Below are positions 29,900 through 44,900 of a stretch of 64,000 nt of DNA, piece by piece. The notes under the pieces are model-generated. The model made no database searches, had not been told where the DNA came from, and saw only the letters and a list, made by a program, of their open reading frames with translations. This DNA comes from Euglena gracilis. Taxonomy: Eukaryota; Euglenida; Euglenophyceae; Euglenales. Numbering within the stretch: position 1 is the stretch's first letter; each line of letters starts with the position of its first letter. Made by a program: the position numbers and the translations under genes. The stretch is taken from NCBI GenBank assembly GCA_039621445.1, contig CP154954.1:35511703-35575702 (forward strand). The letters are read 5' to 3'.

Positions 29900-32800
29900 G
29901 GTAAGAAAAACATGCAGCGGGAATGTTGGTTGCAAGAAATGAGCACATTTAGGTGGGTGCATTCGACCATTTCGGGGAACATTTACCAGGTCAGCCCAGG
30001 TGTACCGTGTAAAAATGGACCAAATTGGGCATTCCTCCGAGTAACTGAATGGGTGTTCCAGGAGGCCTCCAAAGTCAGGGGACCGGTTGGTTTCATGATT
30101 GTCGTGGTTAAATGTTAAGAAAAACCTGCAGCGGGAATGTTGGTTGCAAGAAATGAGCACATTTAGATGGGTGCATTCCACCATTTGGGGGACGTTTACC
30201 AGGTCAGCCCAGGTTACCGTGTAAAAATGGACCAAATTGGGCCTTACTCCGAGTAACTGAATGGGTGTTCCAGGAGGCCTCCAAAGTCAGGGGACCCGTT
30301 GGTTTCATGATTGTCGTGGTTTAATGTTAGAAAACACATGCAGCGGGAATGCTGGTTGCAAGAAATGAGCACATTTAGATGGGTGCATTCAACCATTTCG
30401 GGGGACATTTACCAGGTCAGCCCAGGTTACCGTGAAAAAATGGACCAAGTTGGGCCTTACTCCGAGTAACTGAATGGGTGTTCCAGGAGGCCTCCAAAGT
30501 CAGGGGACCCGTTGGTTTCATGATTGTCGTGGTTTAATGGTAAGAAAAACAAGCAGCGGGAATGTTGGTTGCAAGAAATGAGCACATTTAGATGGGTGCA
30601 TTCGACCATTTCGGGGGACGTTTACCAGGTCAGCCCAGGTTACCGTGTAAAAATGGACCAAATTGGGCCTTACTCCGAGTAACTGAATGGGTGTTCCAGG
30701 AGGCCTCCAAAGTCAGGGGACCCGTTGGTTTCATGATTGTCGTGGTTTAATGGTAAGAAAAACATGCAGCGGGAATGTTGGTTGCAAGAAATGAGCACAT
30801 TTAGGTGGGTGCATTCGACCATTTCGGGGACATTTACCAGGTCAGCCCAGGTTACCGTGTAAAAATGGACCAAATTGGGCCTTACTCCGAGTAACTGAAT
30901 GGGTGTTCCAGGAGGCCTCCAAAGTCAGGGGACCCGTTGGTTTCATGATTGTCGTGGTTAAATGTTAAGAAAAACCTGCAGCGGGAATGTTGGTTGCAAG
31001 AAATGAGCACATTTAGATGGGTGCATTCCACCATTTGGGGGACGTTTACCAGGTCAGCCCAGGTTACCGTGTAAAAATGGACCAAATTGGGCCTTACTCC
31101 GAGTAACTGAATGGGTGTTCCAGGAGGCCTCCAAAGTCAGGGGACCCGTTGGTTTCATGATTGTCGTGGTTTAATGTTAGAAAACACATGCAGCGGGAAT
31201 GCTGGTTGCAAGAAATGAGCACATTTAGATGGGTGCATTCAACCATTTCGGGGGACATTTACCAGGTCAGCCCAGTTTACCGTGAAAAAATGGACCAAGT
31301 TGGGCCTTACTCCGAGTAACTGAATGGGTGTTCCAGGAGGCTTCCAAAGTCAGGGGACCCGTTGGTTTCATGATTGTTGTGTAATGTGAAGAAAAACATG
31401 CAGTGGGAATGTTGGTTGCAAGAAATGAGCACATTTAGATGGGTGCATTCGACCATTTCGGGGGACGTTTACCAGGTCAGCCCAGGTTACCGTGTAAAAA
31501 TGGACCAAATTGGGCCTTACTCCGAGTAACTGAATGGGTGTTCCAGGAGGCCTCCAAAGTCAGGGGACCCGTTGGTTTCATGATTGTCGTGGTTTAATGG
31601 TAAGAAAAACATGCAGCGGGAATGTTGGTTGCAAGAAATGAGCACATTTAGATGGGTGCATTCGACCATTTCGGGGGACATTTACCAGGTCAGCCCAGGT
31701 GTACCGTGTAAAAATGGACCAAATTGGGCATTCCTCCGAGTAACTGAATGGGTGTTCCAGGAGGCCTCCAAAGTCAGGGGACCCGTTGGTTTCATGATTG
31801 TCGTGGTTTAATGTTAGAAAACACATGCAGCGGGAATGTTGGTTGCAAGAAATGAGCACATTTAGATGGGTGCATTCGACCATTTGGGGGACGTTTACCA
31901 GGTCAGCCCAGGTTACCGTGTAAAAATGGACCAAATTGGGCCTTACTCCGAGTAACTGAATGGGTGTTCCAGGAGGCCTCCAAAGTCAGGGGACCCGTTG
32001 GTTTCATGATTGTCGTGGTTTAATGTTAAGAAAAACATGCAGCGGGAATGCTGGTTGCAAGAAATGAGCACATTTAGATGGGTGCATTCAACCATTTCGG
32101 GGGACATTTACCAGGTCAGCCCAGGTTACCGTGAAAAAATGGACCAAATTGGGCCTTACTCCGAGTAACTGAATGGGTGTTCCAGGAGGCCTCCAAAGTC
32201 AGGGGACCCGTTGGTTTCATGATTGTCGTGGTTTAATGGTAAGAAAAACATGCAGCGGGAATGTTGGTTGCAAGAAATGAGCACATTTAGATGGGTGCAT
32301 TCGACCATTTGTGGGACGTTTACCAGGTCAGCCCAGGTTACCGTGTAAAAATGGACCAAATTGGGCCTTACTCCGAGTAACTGAATGGGTGTTCCAGGAG
32401 GCCTCCAAAGTCAGGGGACCCGTTGGTTTCATGATTGTCGTGGTTTAATGGTAAGAAAAACATGCAGCGGGAATGTTGGTTGCAAGAAATGAGCACATTT
32501 AGGTGGGTGCATTCGACCATTTCGGGGGACATTTACCAGGTCAGCCCAGGTGTACCGTGTAAAAATGGACCAAATTGGGCATTCCTCCGAGTAACTGAAT
32601 GGGTGTTCCAGGAGGCCTCCAAAGTCAGGGGACCGGTTGGTTTCATGATTGTCGTGGTTAAATGTTAAGAAAAACATGCAGCGGGAATGTTGGTTGCAAG
32701 AAATGAGCACATTTAGATGGGTGCATTCGACCATTATGGGGGACGTTTACCAGGTCAGCCCAGGTTACCGTGTAAAAATGGACCAAATTGGGCCTTACTC

Positions 32801-32900
32801 CGAGTAACTGAATGGGTGTTCCAGGAGGCCTCCAAAGTCAGGGGACCCGTTGGTTTCATGATTGTCGTGGTTTAATGTTAGAAAACACATGCAGCGGGAA
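29900..32900 (+). repeat. Approx. 850-bp (four-monomer) higher-order SatA repeats
   Basis: Rare variants recur at about 850-bp spacing or twice that: CCCAGGTGTACC at 30001, 31700 and 32551; TTAAATGTTAAGAAAAACC near 30108 and 30958; TTAGAAAACACATGC near 30325 and 31175. This fits a four-monomer unit copied several times with local rearrangement. The limits given are approximate. Confidence 0.65.
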
Positions 32901-35900
32901 TGCTGGTTGCAAGAAATGAGCACATTTAGATGGGTGCATTCGACCATTTCGGGGGACATTTACCAGGTCAGCCCAGGTTACCGTGTAAAAATGGACCAAA
33001 TTGGGCCTTACTCCGAGTAACTGAATGGGTGTTCCAGGAGGCCTCCAAAGTCAGGGGACCCGTTGGTTTCATGATTGTCGTGGTTTAATGGTAAGAAAAA
33101 CATGCAGCGGGAATGTTGGTTGCAAGAAATGAGCACATTTAGATGGGTGCATTCGACCATTTCGGGGGACGTTTACCAGGTCAGCCCAGGTTACCATGTA
33201 AAAATGGACCAAATTGGGCCTTACTCCGAGTAACTGAATGGGTGTTCCAGGAGGCCTCCAAAGTCAGGGGACCCGTTGGTTTCATGATTGTCGTGGTTTA
33301 ATGTTAAGAAAAACATGCAGCGGGAATGTTGGTTGCAAGAAATGAGCACATTTAGATGGGTGCATTCGACCATTTCGGGGGACATTTACCAGGTCAGCCC
33401 AGGTTACCATGTAAAAATGGACCAAATTGGGCCTTACTCCGAGTAACCGAATGGGTGTTCCAGGAGGCCTCCAAAGTCAGGGGACCCGTTGGTTTCATGA
33501 TTGTCGTGGTTTAATGGTAAGAAAAACATGCAGCGGGAATGTTGGTTGCAAGAAATGAGCACATTTAGATGGGTGCATTCGACCATTCCGGGGGACATTT
33601 ACCAGGTCAGCCCAGGTTACCGTGTAAAAATGGACCAAATTGGGCCTTACTCCGAGTAACCGAATGGGTGTTCCAGGAGGCCTCCAAAGTCAGGGGACCC
33701 GTTGGTTTCATGATTGTCGTGGTTTAATGGTAAAAAAAAAACATGCAGCGGGAATGTTGGTTGCAAGAAATGAGCACATTTAGATGGGTGCATTCGACCA
33801 TTTCGGGGGACATTTACCAGGTCAGCCCAGGTTACCGTGTAAAAAATGGACCAAATTGGGCCTTACTCCGAGTAACCGAATGGGTGTTCCAGGAGGCCTC
33901 CAAAGTCAGGGGACCCGTTGGTTTCATGATTGTCGTGGTTTAATGGTAAGAAAAACATGCAGCGGGAATGTTGGTTGCAAGAAATGAGCACATTTAGATG
34001 GGTGCATTCGACCATTTCGGGGGACATTTACCAGGTCAGCCCAGGTTACCGTGTAAAAATGGACCAAATTGGGCCTTACTCCGAGTAACTGAATGGGTGT
34101 TCCAGGAGGCCTCCAAAGTCAGGGGACCCGTTGGTTTCATGATTGTCGGTGTTTAATGGTAAGAAAAAACATGCAGCGGGAATGTTGGTTGCAAGAAATG
34201 AGCACATTTAGATGGGTGCATTCGACCATTCCGGGGGACATTTACCAGGTCAGCCCAGGTTACCGTGTAAAAATGGACCAAATTGGGCCTTACTCCGAGT
34301 AACTGAATGGGTGTTCCAGGAGGCCTCCAAAGTCAGGGGACCCGTTGGTTTCATGATTGTCGTGGTTTAATGGTAAGAAAAACATGCAGCGGGAATGTTG
34401 GTTGCAAGAAATGAGCACATTTAGATGGGTGCATTCGACCATTTCGGGGGACATTTACCAGGTCAGCCCAGGTTACCGTGTAAAAATGGACCAAATTGGG
34501 CCTTACTCCGAGTAACTGAATGGGTGTTCCAGGAGGCCTCCAAAGTCAGGGGACCCGTTGGTTTCATGATTGTCGTGGTTTAATGGTAAGAAAAACATGC
34601 AGCGGGAATGTTGGTTGCAAGAAATGAGCACATTTAGATGGGTGCATTCGACCATTCCGGGGGACGTTTACCAGGTCAGCCCAGGTTACCATGTAAAAAT
34701 GGACCAAATTGGGCCTTACTCCGAGTAACTGAATGGGTGTTCCAGGAGGCCTCCAAAGTCAGGGGACCCGTTGGTTTCATGATTGTCGTGGTTTAATGGT
34801 AAGAAAAACATGCAGCGGGAATGTTGGTTGCAAGAAATGAGCACATTTAGATGGGTGCATTCGACCATTTGTGGGACGTTTACCAGGTCAGCCCAGGTTA
34901 CCGTGTAAAAATGGACCAAATTGGGCCTTACTCCGAGTAACTGAATGGGTGTTCCAGGAGGCCTCCAAAGTCAGGGGACCCGTTGGTTTCATGATTGTCG
35001 TGGTTTAATGGTAAGAAAAACATGCAGCGGGAATGTTGGTTGCAAGAAATGAGCACATTTAGATGGGTGCATTCGACCATTTCGGGGAACATTTACCAGG
35101 TCAGCCCAGGTTACCGTGTAAAAATGGACCAAATTGGGCCTTACTCCGAGTAACTGAATGGGTGTTCCAGGAGGCCTCCAAAGTCAGGGGACCCGTTGGT
35201 TTCATGATTGTCGTGGTTAATGGTAAGAAAAACATGCAGCGGGAATGTTGGTTGCAAGAAATGAGCACATTTAGGTGGGTGCATTCGACCATTTCGGGGA
35301 ACATTTACCAGGTCAGCCCAGGTGTACCATGTAAAAATGGACCAAATTGGGCCTTACTCCGAGTAACTGAATGGGTGTTCCAGGAGGCCTCCAAAGTCAG
35401 GGGACCCGTTGGTTTCATGATTGTCGTGGTTTAATGGTAAGACAAACATTCAGCGGGAATTTGGTTGCAAGAAATGAGCACATTTAGATGGGTGCATTCG
35501 ACCATTTCGGGGGACATTTACCAGGTCAGCCCAGGTTACCGTGTAAAAATGGACCAAATTGGGCCTTACTCCGAGTAACTGAATGGGTGTTCCAGGAGGC
35601 CTCCAAAGTCAGGGGACCCGTTGGTTTCATGATTGTCGTGGTTTAATGGTAAGAAAAACATGCAGCGGGAATGTTGGTTGCAAGAAATGAGCACATTTAG
35701 ATGGGTGCATTCGACCATTTCGGGGGACATTTACCAGGTCAGCCCAGGTTACCGTGTGAAAATGGACCAAATTGGGCCTTACTCCGAGTAACTGAATGGG
35801 TGTTCCAGGAGGCCTCCAAAGTCAGGGGACCGGTTGGTTTCATGATTGTCGTGGTTAAATGTTAAGAAAAACCTGCAGCGGGAATGTTGGTTGCAAGAAA

Positions 35901-38900
35901 TGAGCACATTTAGATGGGTGCATTCGACCATTTCGGGGGACGTTTACCAGGTCAGCCCAGGTTACCATGTAAAAATGGACCAAATTGGGCCTTACTCCGA
36001 GTAACTGAATGGGTGTTCCAGGAGGCCTCCAAAGTCAGGGGACCCGTTGGTTTCATGATTGTCGTGGTTTAATGGTAAGAAAAACATGCAGCGGGAATGT
36101 TGGTTGCAAGAAATGAGCACATTTAGATGGGTGCATTCGACCATTTGTGGGACGTTTACCAGGTCAGCCCAGGTTACCGTGTAAAAATGGACCAAATTGG
36201 GCCTTACTCCGAGTAACTGAATGGGTGTTCCAGGAGGCCTCCAAAGTCAGGGGACCCGTTGGTTTCATGATTGTCGTGGTTTAATGGTAAGAAAAAACAT
36301 GCAGCGGGAATGTTGGTTGCAAGAAATGAGCACATTTAGATGGGTGCATTCGACCATTTCGGGGGACATTTACCAGGTCAGCCCAGGTTACCGTGTAAAA
36401 ATGGACCAAATTGGGCCTTACTCCGAGTAACTGAATGGGTGTTCCAGGAGGCCTCCAAAGTCAGGGGACCGGTTGGTTTCATGATTGTCGTGGTTAAATG
36501 TTAAGAGAAACATGCAGCGGGAATGTTGGTTGCAAGAAATGAGCACATTTAGATGGGTGCATTCGACCATTTCGGGGAACATTTACCAGGTCAGCCCAGG
36601 TTACCATGTAAAAATGGACCAAATTGGGCCTTACTCCGAGTAACTGAATGGGTGTTCCAGGAGGCCTCCAAAGTCAGGGGACCCGTTGGTTTCATGATTG
36701 TCGTGGTTTAATGTTAGAAAACACATGCAGCGGGAATGTTGGTTGCAAGAAATGAGCACATTTAGATGGGTGCATTCGACCATTTCGGGGGACATTTACC
36801 AGGTCAGCCCAGGTTACCGTGTAAAAATGGACCAAATTGGGCCTTACTCCGAGTAACTGAATGGGTGTTCCAGGAGGCCTCCAAAGTCAGGGGACCCGTT
36901 GGTTTCATGATTGTCGTGGTTTAATGGTAAGAAAAACATGCAGCGGGAATGTTGGTTGCAAGAAATGAGCACATTTAGATGGGTGCATTCGACCATTTCG
37001 GGGGACATTTACCAGGTCAGCCCAGGTTACCGTGTAAAAATGGACCAAATTGGGCCTTACTCCGAGTAACTGAATGGGTGTTCCAGGAGGCCTCCAAAGT
37101 CAGGGGACCCGTTGGTTTCATGATTGTCGTGGTTTAATGGTAAGAAAAACATGCAGCGGGAATGTTGGTTGCAAGAAATGAGCACATTTAGATGGGTGCA
37201 TTCGACCATTTCGGGGGACATTTACCAGGTCAGCCCAGGTTACCGTGTAAAAATGGACCAAATTGGGCCTTACTCCGAGTAACTGAATGGGTGTTCCAGG
37301 AGGCCTCCAAAGTCAGGGGACCCGTTGGTTTCATGATTGTCGTGGTTTAATGGTAAGAAAAACATGCAGCGGGAATGTTGGTTGCAAGAAATGAGCACAT
37401 TTAGATGGGTGCATTCGACCATTTCGGGGACATTTACCAGGTCAGCCCAGGTTACCATGTAAAAATGGACCAAATTGGGCCTTACTCCGAGTAACTGAAT
37501 GGGTGTTCCAGGAGGCCTCCAAAGTCAGGGGACCCGTTGGTTTCATGATTGTCGTGGTTTAATGTTAAGAAAAACATGCAGCGGGAATGCTGGTTGCAAG
37601 AAATGAGCACATTTAGATGGGTGCATTCGACCATTTCGGGGGACATTTACCAGGTCAGCCCAGGTTACCGTGTAAAAATGGACCAAATTGGGCCTTACTC
37701 CGAGTAACTGAATGGGTGTTCCAGGAGGCCTCCAAAGTCAGGGGACCCGTTGGTTTCATGATTGTCGTGGTTTAATGGTAAGAAAAACATGCAGCGGGAA
37801 TGTTGGTTGCAAGAAATGAGCACATTTAGATGGGTGCATTCGACCATTTCGGGGGACATTTACCAGGTCAGCCCAGGTTACCGTGTAAAAATGGACCAAA
37901 TTGGGCCTTACTCCGAGTAACTGAATGGGTGTTCCAGGAGGCCTCCAAAGTCAGGGGACCCGTTGGTTTCATGATTGTCGTGGTTAAATGTTAAGAAAAA
38001 CCTGCAGCGGGAATGTTGGTTGCAAGAAATGAGCACATTTAGATGGGTGCATTCGACCATTTCGGGGGACGTTTACCAGGTCAGCCCAGGTTACCGTGTA
38101 AAAATGGACCAAATTGGGCCTTACTCCGAGTAACTGAATGGGTGTTCCAGGAGGCCTCCAAAGTCAGGGGACCCGTTGGTTTCATGATTGTCGTGGTTTA
38201 ATGGTAAGAAAAACATGCAGCGGGAATGTTGGTTGCAAGAAATGAGCACATTTAGATGGGTGCATTCGACCATTTCGGGGGACATTTACCAGGTCAGCCC
38301 AGGTTACCGTGAAAAAATGGACCAAATTGGGCCTTACTCCGAGTAACTGAATGGGTGTTCCAGGAGGCCTCCAAAGTCAGGGGACCCGTTGGTTTCATGA
38401 TTGTCGTGGTTTAATGGTAAGAAAAACATGCAGCGGGAATGTTGGTTGCAAGAAATGAGCACATTTAGATGGGTGCATTCGACCATTCCGGGGGACGTTT
38501 ACCAGGTCAGCCCAGGTTACCATGTAAAAATGGACCAAATTGGGCCTTACTCCGAGTAACTGAATGGGTGTTCCAGGAGGCCTCCAAAGTCAGGGGACCC
38601 GTTGGTTTCATGATTGTCGTGGTTTAATGGTAAGAAAAACATGCAGCGGGAATGTTGGTTGCAAGAAATGAGCACATTTAGATGGGTGCATTCGACCATT
38701 TCGGGGGACGTTTACCAGGTCAGCCCAGGTTACCGTGAAAAAATGGACCAAATTGGGCCTTACTCCGAGTAACTGAATGGGTGTTCCAGGAGGCCTCCAA
38801 AGTCAGGGGACCCGTTGGTTTCATGATTGTCGTGGTTTAATGGTAAGAAAAACATGCAGCGGGAATTTGGTTGCAAGAAATGAGCACATTTAGATGGGTG

Positions 38901-41900
38901 CATTCGACCATTTCGGGGGACATTTACCAGGTCAGCCCAGGTTACCGTGTAAAAATGGACCAAATTGGGCCTTACTCCGAGTAACTGAATGGGTGTTCCA
39001 GGGGGCCTCCAAAGTCAGGGGACCCGTTGGTTTCAATGTTGTCGTGGTATAATGTTAAGAAAAACATGCAGCGGGAATGTTGGTTGCAAGAAATGAGCAC
39101 ATTTAGATGGGTGCATTCGACCATTTCGGGGGACATTTACCAGGTCAGCCCAGGTTACCGTGTAAAAATGGACCAAATTGGGCCTTACTCCGAGTAACTG
39201 AATGGGTGTTCCAGGAGGCCTCCAAAGTCAGGGGACCCGTTGGTTTCATGATTGTCGTGGTTTAATGGTAAGAAAAACATGCAGCGGGAATGTTGGTTGC
39301 AAGAAATGAGCACATTTAGATGGGTGCATTCGACCATTCCGGGGGACGTTTACCAGGTCAGCCCAGGTTACCATGTAAAAATGGACCAAATTGGGACTTA
39401 CTCCGAGTAACTGAATGGGTGTTCCAGGAGGCCTCCAAAGTCAGGGGACCCGTTGGTTTCATGATTGTCGTGGTTTAATGGTAAGAAAAACATGCAGCAG
39501 AAATGTTGGTTGCAAGAAATGAGCACATTTAGATGGGTGCATTCGACCATTTCGGGGGACACTTACCAAGTCAGCCCAGGTTACCATGTAAAAATGGACC
39601 AAATTGGGCCTTACTCCGAGTAACTGAATGGGTGTTCCAGGAGGCCTCCAAAGTCAGGGGACCCGTTGGTTTCATGATTGTCGTGGTTTAATGGTAAGAA
39701 AAACATGCAGCGGAATGTTGGTTGCAAGAAATGAGCACATTTAGATGGGTGCATTCGACCATTCCGGGGGACATTTACCAGGTCAGCCCAGGTTACCGTG
39801 TAAAAATGGACCAAATTGGGCCTTACTCCGAGTAACTGAATGGGTGTTCCAGGAGGCCTCCAAAGTCAGGGGACCCGTTGGTTTCATGATTGTCGTGGTT
39901 TAATGGTAAGAAAAACATGCAGCGGGAATGTTGGTTGCAAGAAATGAGCACATTTAGATGGGTGCATTCGACCATTCCGGGGGACGTTTACTAGGTCAGC
40001 CCAGGTTACCGTGTAAAAATGGACCAAATTGGGCCTTACTCCGAGTAACTGAATGGGTGTTCCAGGAGGCCTCCAAAGTCAGGGGACCCGTTGGTTTCAT
40101 GATTGTCGTGGTTTAATGGTAAGAAAAACATGCAGCGGGAATGTTGGTTGCAAGAAATGAGCACATTTAGATGGGTGCATTCGACCATTCCGGGGGACGT
40201 TTACCAGGTCAGCCCAGGTTACCGTGTAAAAATGGACCAAATTGGGCCTTACTCCGAGTAACTGAATGGGTGTTCCAGGAGGCCTCCAAAGTCAGGGGAC
40301 CCGTTGGTTTCATGATTGTCGTGGTTTAATGGTAAGAAAAACATGCAGCGGGAATGTTGGTTGCAAGAAATGAGCACATTTAGATGGGTGCATTCGACCA
40401 TTCCGGGGGACGTTTACCAGGTCAGCCCAGGTTACCATGTAAAAATGGACCAAATTGGGCCTTACTCCGAGTAACTGAATGGGTGTTCCAGGAGGCCTCC
40501 AAAGTCAGGGGACCCGTTGGTTTCATGATTGTCGTGGTTAAATGGTAAGAAAAACATGCAGCGGGAATGTTGGTTGCAAGAAATGAGCACATTTCGATGG
40601 GTGCATTCGACCATTTCGGGGGACATTTACCAGGTCAGCCCAGGTTACCGTGAAAAAATGGACCAAATTGGGCCTTACTCCGAGTAACTGAATGGGTGTT
40701 CCAGGAGGCCTCCAAAGTCAGGGGACCCGTTGGTTTCATGATTGTCGTGGTTTAATGGTAAGAAAAACATGCAGCGGGAATGTTGGTTGCAAGAAATGAG
40801 CACATTTAGATGGGTGCATTCGACCATTCCGGGGGACGTTTACCAGGTCAGCCCAGGTTACCGTGTAAAAATGGACCAAATTGGGCCTTACTCCGAGTAA
40901 CTGAATGGGTGTTCCAGGAGGCCTCCAAAGTCAGGGGACCCGTTGGTTTCATGATTGTCGTGGTTTAATGGTAAGAAAAACATGCAGCGGGAATGTTGGT
41001 TGCAAGAAATGAGCACATTTAGATGGGTGCATTCGACCATTTCGGGGGACATTTACCAGGTCAGCCCAGGTTACCGTGTAAAAAATGGACCAAATTGGGC
41101 CTTACTCCGAGTAACTGAATGGGTGTTCCAGGAGGCCTCCAAAGTCAGGGGACCCGTTGGTTTCATGATTGTCGTGGTTTAATGGTAAGAAAAACATGCA
41201 GCGGGAATGTTGGTTGCAAGAAATGAGCACATTTAGATGGGTGCATTCGACCATTTCGGGGGACATTTACCAGGTCAGCCCAGGTTACTGTGTAAAAATG
41301 GACCAAATTGGGCCTTACTCCGAGTAACTGAATGGGTGTTCCAGGAGGCCTCCAAAGTCAGGGGACCCGTTGGTTTCATGATTGTCGTGGTTTAATGTTA
41401 AGAAAAACATGCAGCGGGAATGTTGGTTGCAAGAAATGAGCACATTTAGATGGGTGCATTCGACCATTATGGGGGACGTTTACCAGGTCAGCCCAGGTTA
41501 CCGTGTAAAAATGGACCAAATTGGGCCTTACTCCGAGTAACTGAATGGGTGTTCCAGGAGGCCTCCAAAGTCAGGGGACCCGTTGGTTTCATGATTGTCG
41601 TGGTTTAATGGTAAGAAAAACATGCAGCGGGAATGTTGGTTGCAAGAAATGAGCACATTTAGATGGGTGCATTCGACCATTTCGGGGGACATTTACCAGG
41701 TCAGCCCAGGTTACCGTTAAAAAAAATGGACCAAATTGGCCTTACTCCGAGTAACTGAATGGGTGTTCCAGGAGGCCTCCAAAGTCAGGGGACCCGTTGG
41801 TTTCATGATTGTCGTGGTTTAATGGTAAGAAAAACATGCAGCGGGAATGTTGGTTGCAAGAAATGAGCACATTTAGATGGGTGCATTCGACCATTCCGGG

Positions 41901-44900
41901 GGACGTTTACCAGGTCAGCCCAGGTTACCATGTAAAAAATGGACCAAATTGGGCCTTACTCCGAGTAACTGAATGGGTGTTCCAGGAGGCCTCCAAAGTC
42001 AGGGGACCCGTTGGTTTCATGATTGTCGTGGTTTAATGGTAAGAAAAACATGCAGCGGGAATGTTGGTTGCAAGAAATGAGCACATTTAGATGGGTGCAT
42101 TCGACCATTTGTGGGACGTTTACCAGGTCAGCCCAGGTTACCGTGTAAAAATGGACCAAATTGGGCCTTACTCCGAGTAACTGAATGGGTGTTCCAGGAG
42201 GCCTCCAAAGTCAGGGGACCCGTTGGTTTCATGATTGTCGTGGTTTAATGGTAAGAAAAACATGCAGCGGGAATGTTGGTTGCAAGAAATGAGCACATTT
42301 AGATGGGTGCATTCGACCATTTCGGGGGACATTTACCAGGTCAGCCCAGGTTACCGTGAAAAAATGGACCAAATTGGGCCTTACTCCGAGTAACTGAATG
42401 GGTGTTCCAGGAGGCCTCCAAAGTCAGGGGACCCGTTGGTTTCATGATTGTCGTGGTTTAATGGTAAGAAAAACATGCAGCGGGAATGTTGGTTGCAAGA
42501 AATGAGCACATTTAGATGGGTGCATTCGACCATTTCGGGGGACATTTACCAGGTCAGCCCATGTTACCGTGTAAAAATGGACCAAATTGGGCCTTACTCC
42601 GAGTAACTGAATGGGTGTTCCAGGAGGCCTCCAAAGTCAGGGGACCCGTTGGTTTCATGATTGGCGTGGTTTAATGGTAAGAAAAACATGCAGCGGGAAT
42701 GTTGGTTGCAAGAAATGAGCACATTTAGATGGGTGCATTCGACCATTCCGGGGGACGTTTACCAGGTCAGCCCAGGTTACCATGTAAAAATGGACCAAAT
42801 TGGGCCTTACTCCGAGTAACTGAATGGGTGTTCCAGGAGGCCTCCAAAGTCAGGGGACCCGTTGGTTTCATGATTGTCGTGGTTTAATGGTAAGAGAAAC
42901 ATGCAGCAGAAATGTTGGTTGCAAGAAATGAGCACATTTAGATGGGTGCATTCGACCATTTCGGGGGACATTACCAGGTCAGCCCAGGTTACCATGTAAA
43001 AATGGACCAAATTGGGCCTTACTCCGAGTAACTGAATGGGTGTTCCAGGAGGCCTCCAAAGTCAGGGGACCCGTTGGTTTCATGATTGTCGTGGTTTAAT
43101 GTTAAGAAAAACATGCAGCGGAAATGTTGGTTGCAAGAAATGAGCACATTTAGATGGGTGCATTCGACCATTCCGGGGGACATTTACCAGGTCAGCCCAG
43201 GTTACCGTGTAAAAATGGACCAAATTGGGCCTTACTCCGAGTAACTGAATGGGTGTTCCAGGAGGCCTCCAAAGTCAGGGGACCCGTTGGTTTCATGATT
43301 GTCGTGGTTTAATGGTAAGAAAAACATGCAGCGGGAATGTTGGTTGCAAGAAATGAGCACATTTAGATGGGTGCATTCGACCATTCGGGGGACGTTTACC
43401 AGGTCAGCCCAGGTTACCGTGTAAAAATGGACCAAATTGGGCCTTACTCCGAGTAACTGAATGGGTGTTCCAGGAGGCCTCCAAAGTCAGGGGACCCGTT
43501 GGTTTCATGATTGTCGTGGTTTAATGGTAAGAAAAACATGCAGCGGGAATGTTGGTTGCAAGAAATCAGCACATTTAAATGGGTGCGTTCGACCATTCCG
43601 GGGGACGTTTACCAGGTCAGCCCAGGTAACCTTGTAAAAATGGACCAAATTGGGCCTTACTCCGAGTAACTGAATGGGTGTTCCAGGAGGCCTCCAAAGT
43701 CAGGGGACCCGTTGGTTTCATGATTGTCGTGGTTTAATGGTAAGAAAAACATGCAGCGGGAATGTTGGTTGCAAGAAATGAGCACATTTAGATGGGTGCA
43801 TTCGACCATTCCGGGGGACGTTTACCAGGTCAGCCCAGGTTACCATGTAAAAATGGACCAAATTGGGCCTTACTCCGAGTAACCGAATGGGTGTTCCAGG
43901 AGGCCTCCAAAGTCAGGGGACCCGTTGGTTTCATGATTGTCGTGGTTAAATGTTAAGAAAATCCTGCAGCGGGAATGTTGGTTGCAAGAAATGAGCACAT
44001 TTAGATGGGTGCATTCGACCATTTCGGGGGACATTTACCAGGTCAGCCCAGGTTACCGTGTAAAAATGGACCAAATTGGGCCTTACTCCGAGTAACTGAA
44101 TGGGTGTTCCAGGAGGCCTCCAAAGTCAGGGGACCCGTTGGTTTCATGATTGTCGTGGTTTAATGGTAAGAAAAACATGCAGCGGGAATGTTGGTTGCAA
44201 GAAATGAGCACATTTAGATGGGTGCATTCGACCATTCCGGGGGACGTTTACCAGGTCAGCCCAGGTTACCATGTAAAAATGGACCAAATTGGGCCTTACT
44301 CCGAGTAACCGAATGGGTGTTCCAGGAGGCCTCCAAAGTCAGGGGACCCGTTGGTTTCATGATTGTCGTGGTTTAATGTTAAGAAAAACATGCAGCGGGA
44401 ATGTTGGTTGCAAGAAATGAGCACATTTAGATGGGTGCATTCGACCATTTCGGGGGACATTTACCAGGTCAGCCCAGGTTACCGTGTAAAAATGGACCAA
44501 ATTGGGCCTTACTCCGAGTAACCGAATGGGTGTTCCAGGAGGCCTCCAAAGTCAGGGGACCCGTTGGTTTCATGATTGTCGTGGTTTAATGGTAAGAAAA
44601 ACATGCAGCGGGAATGTTGGTTGCAAGAAATGAGCACATTTAGATGGGTGCATTCGACCATTTCGGGGGACATTTACCAGGTCAGCCCAGGTTACCGTGT
44701 AAAAATGGACCAAATTGGGCCTTACTCCGAGTAACTGAATGGGTGTTCCAGGAGGCCTCCAAAGTCAGGGGACCCGTTGGTTTCATGATTGTCGTGGTTT
44801 AATGGTAAGAAAACATGCAGCGGGAATGTTGGTTGCAAGAAATGAGCACATTTAGATGGGTGCATTCGACCATTCTGGGGACGTTTACCAGGTCAGCCCA

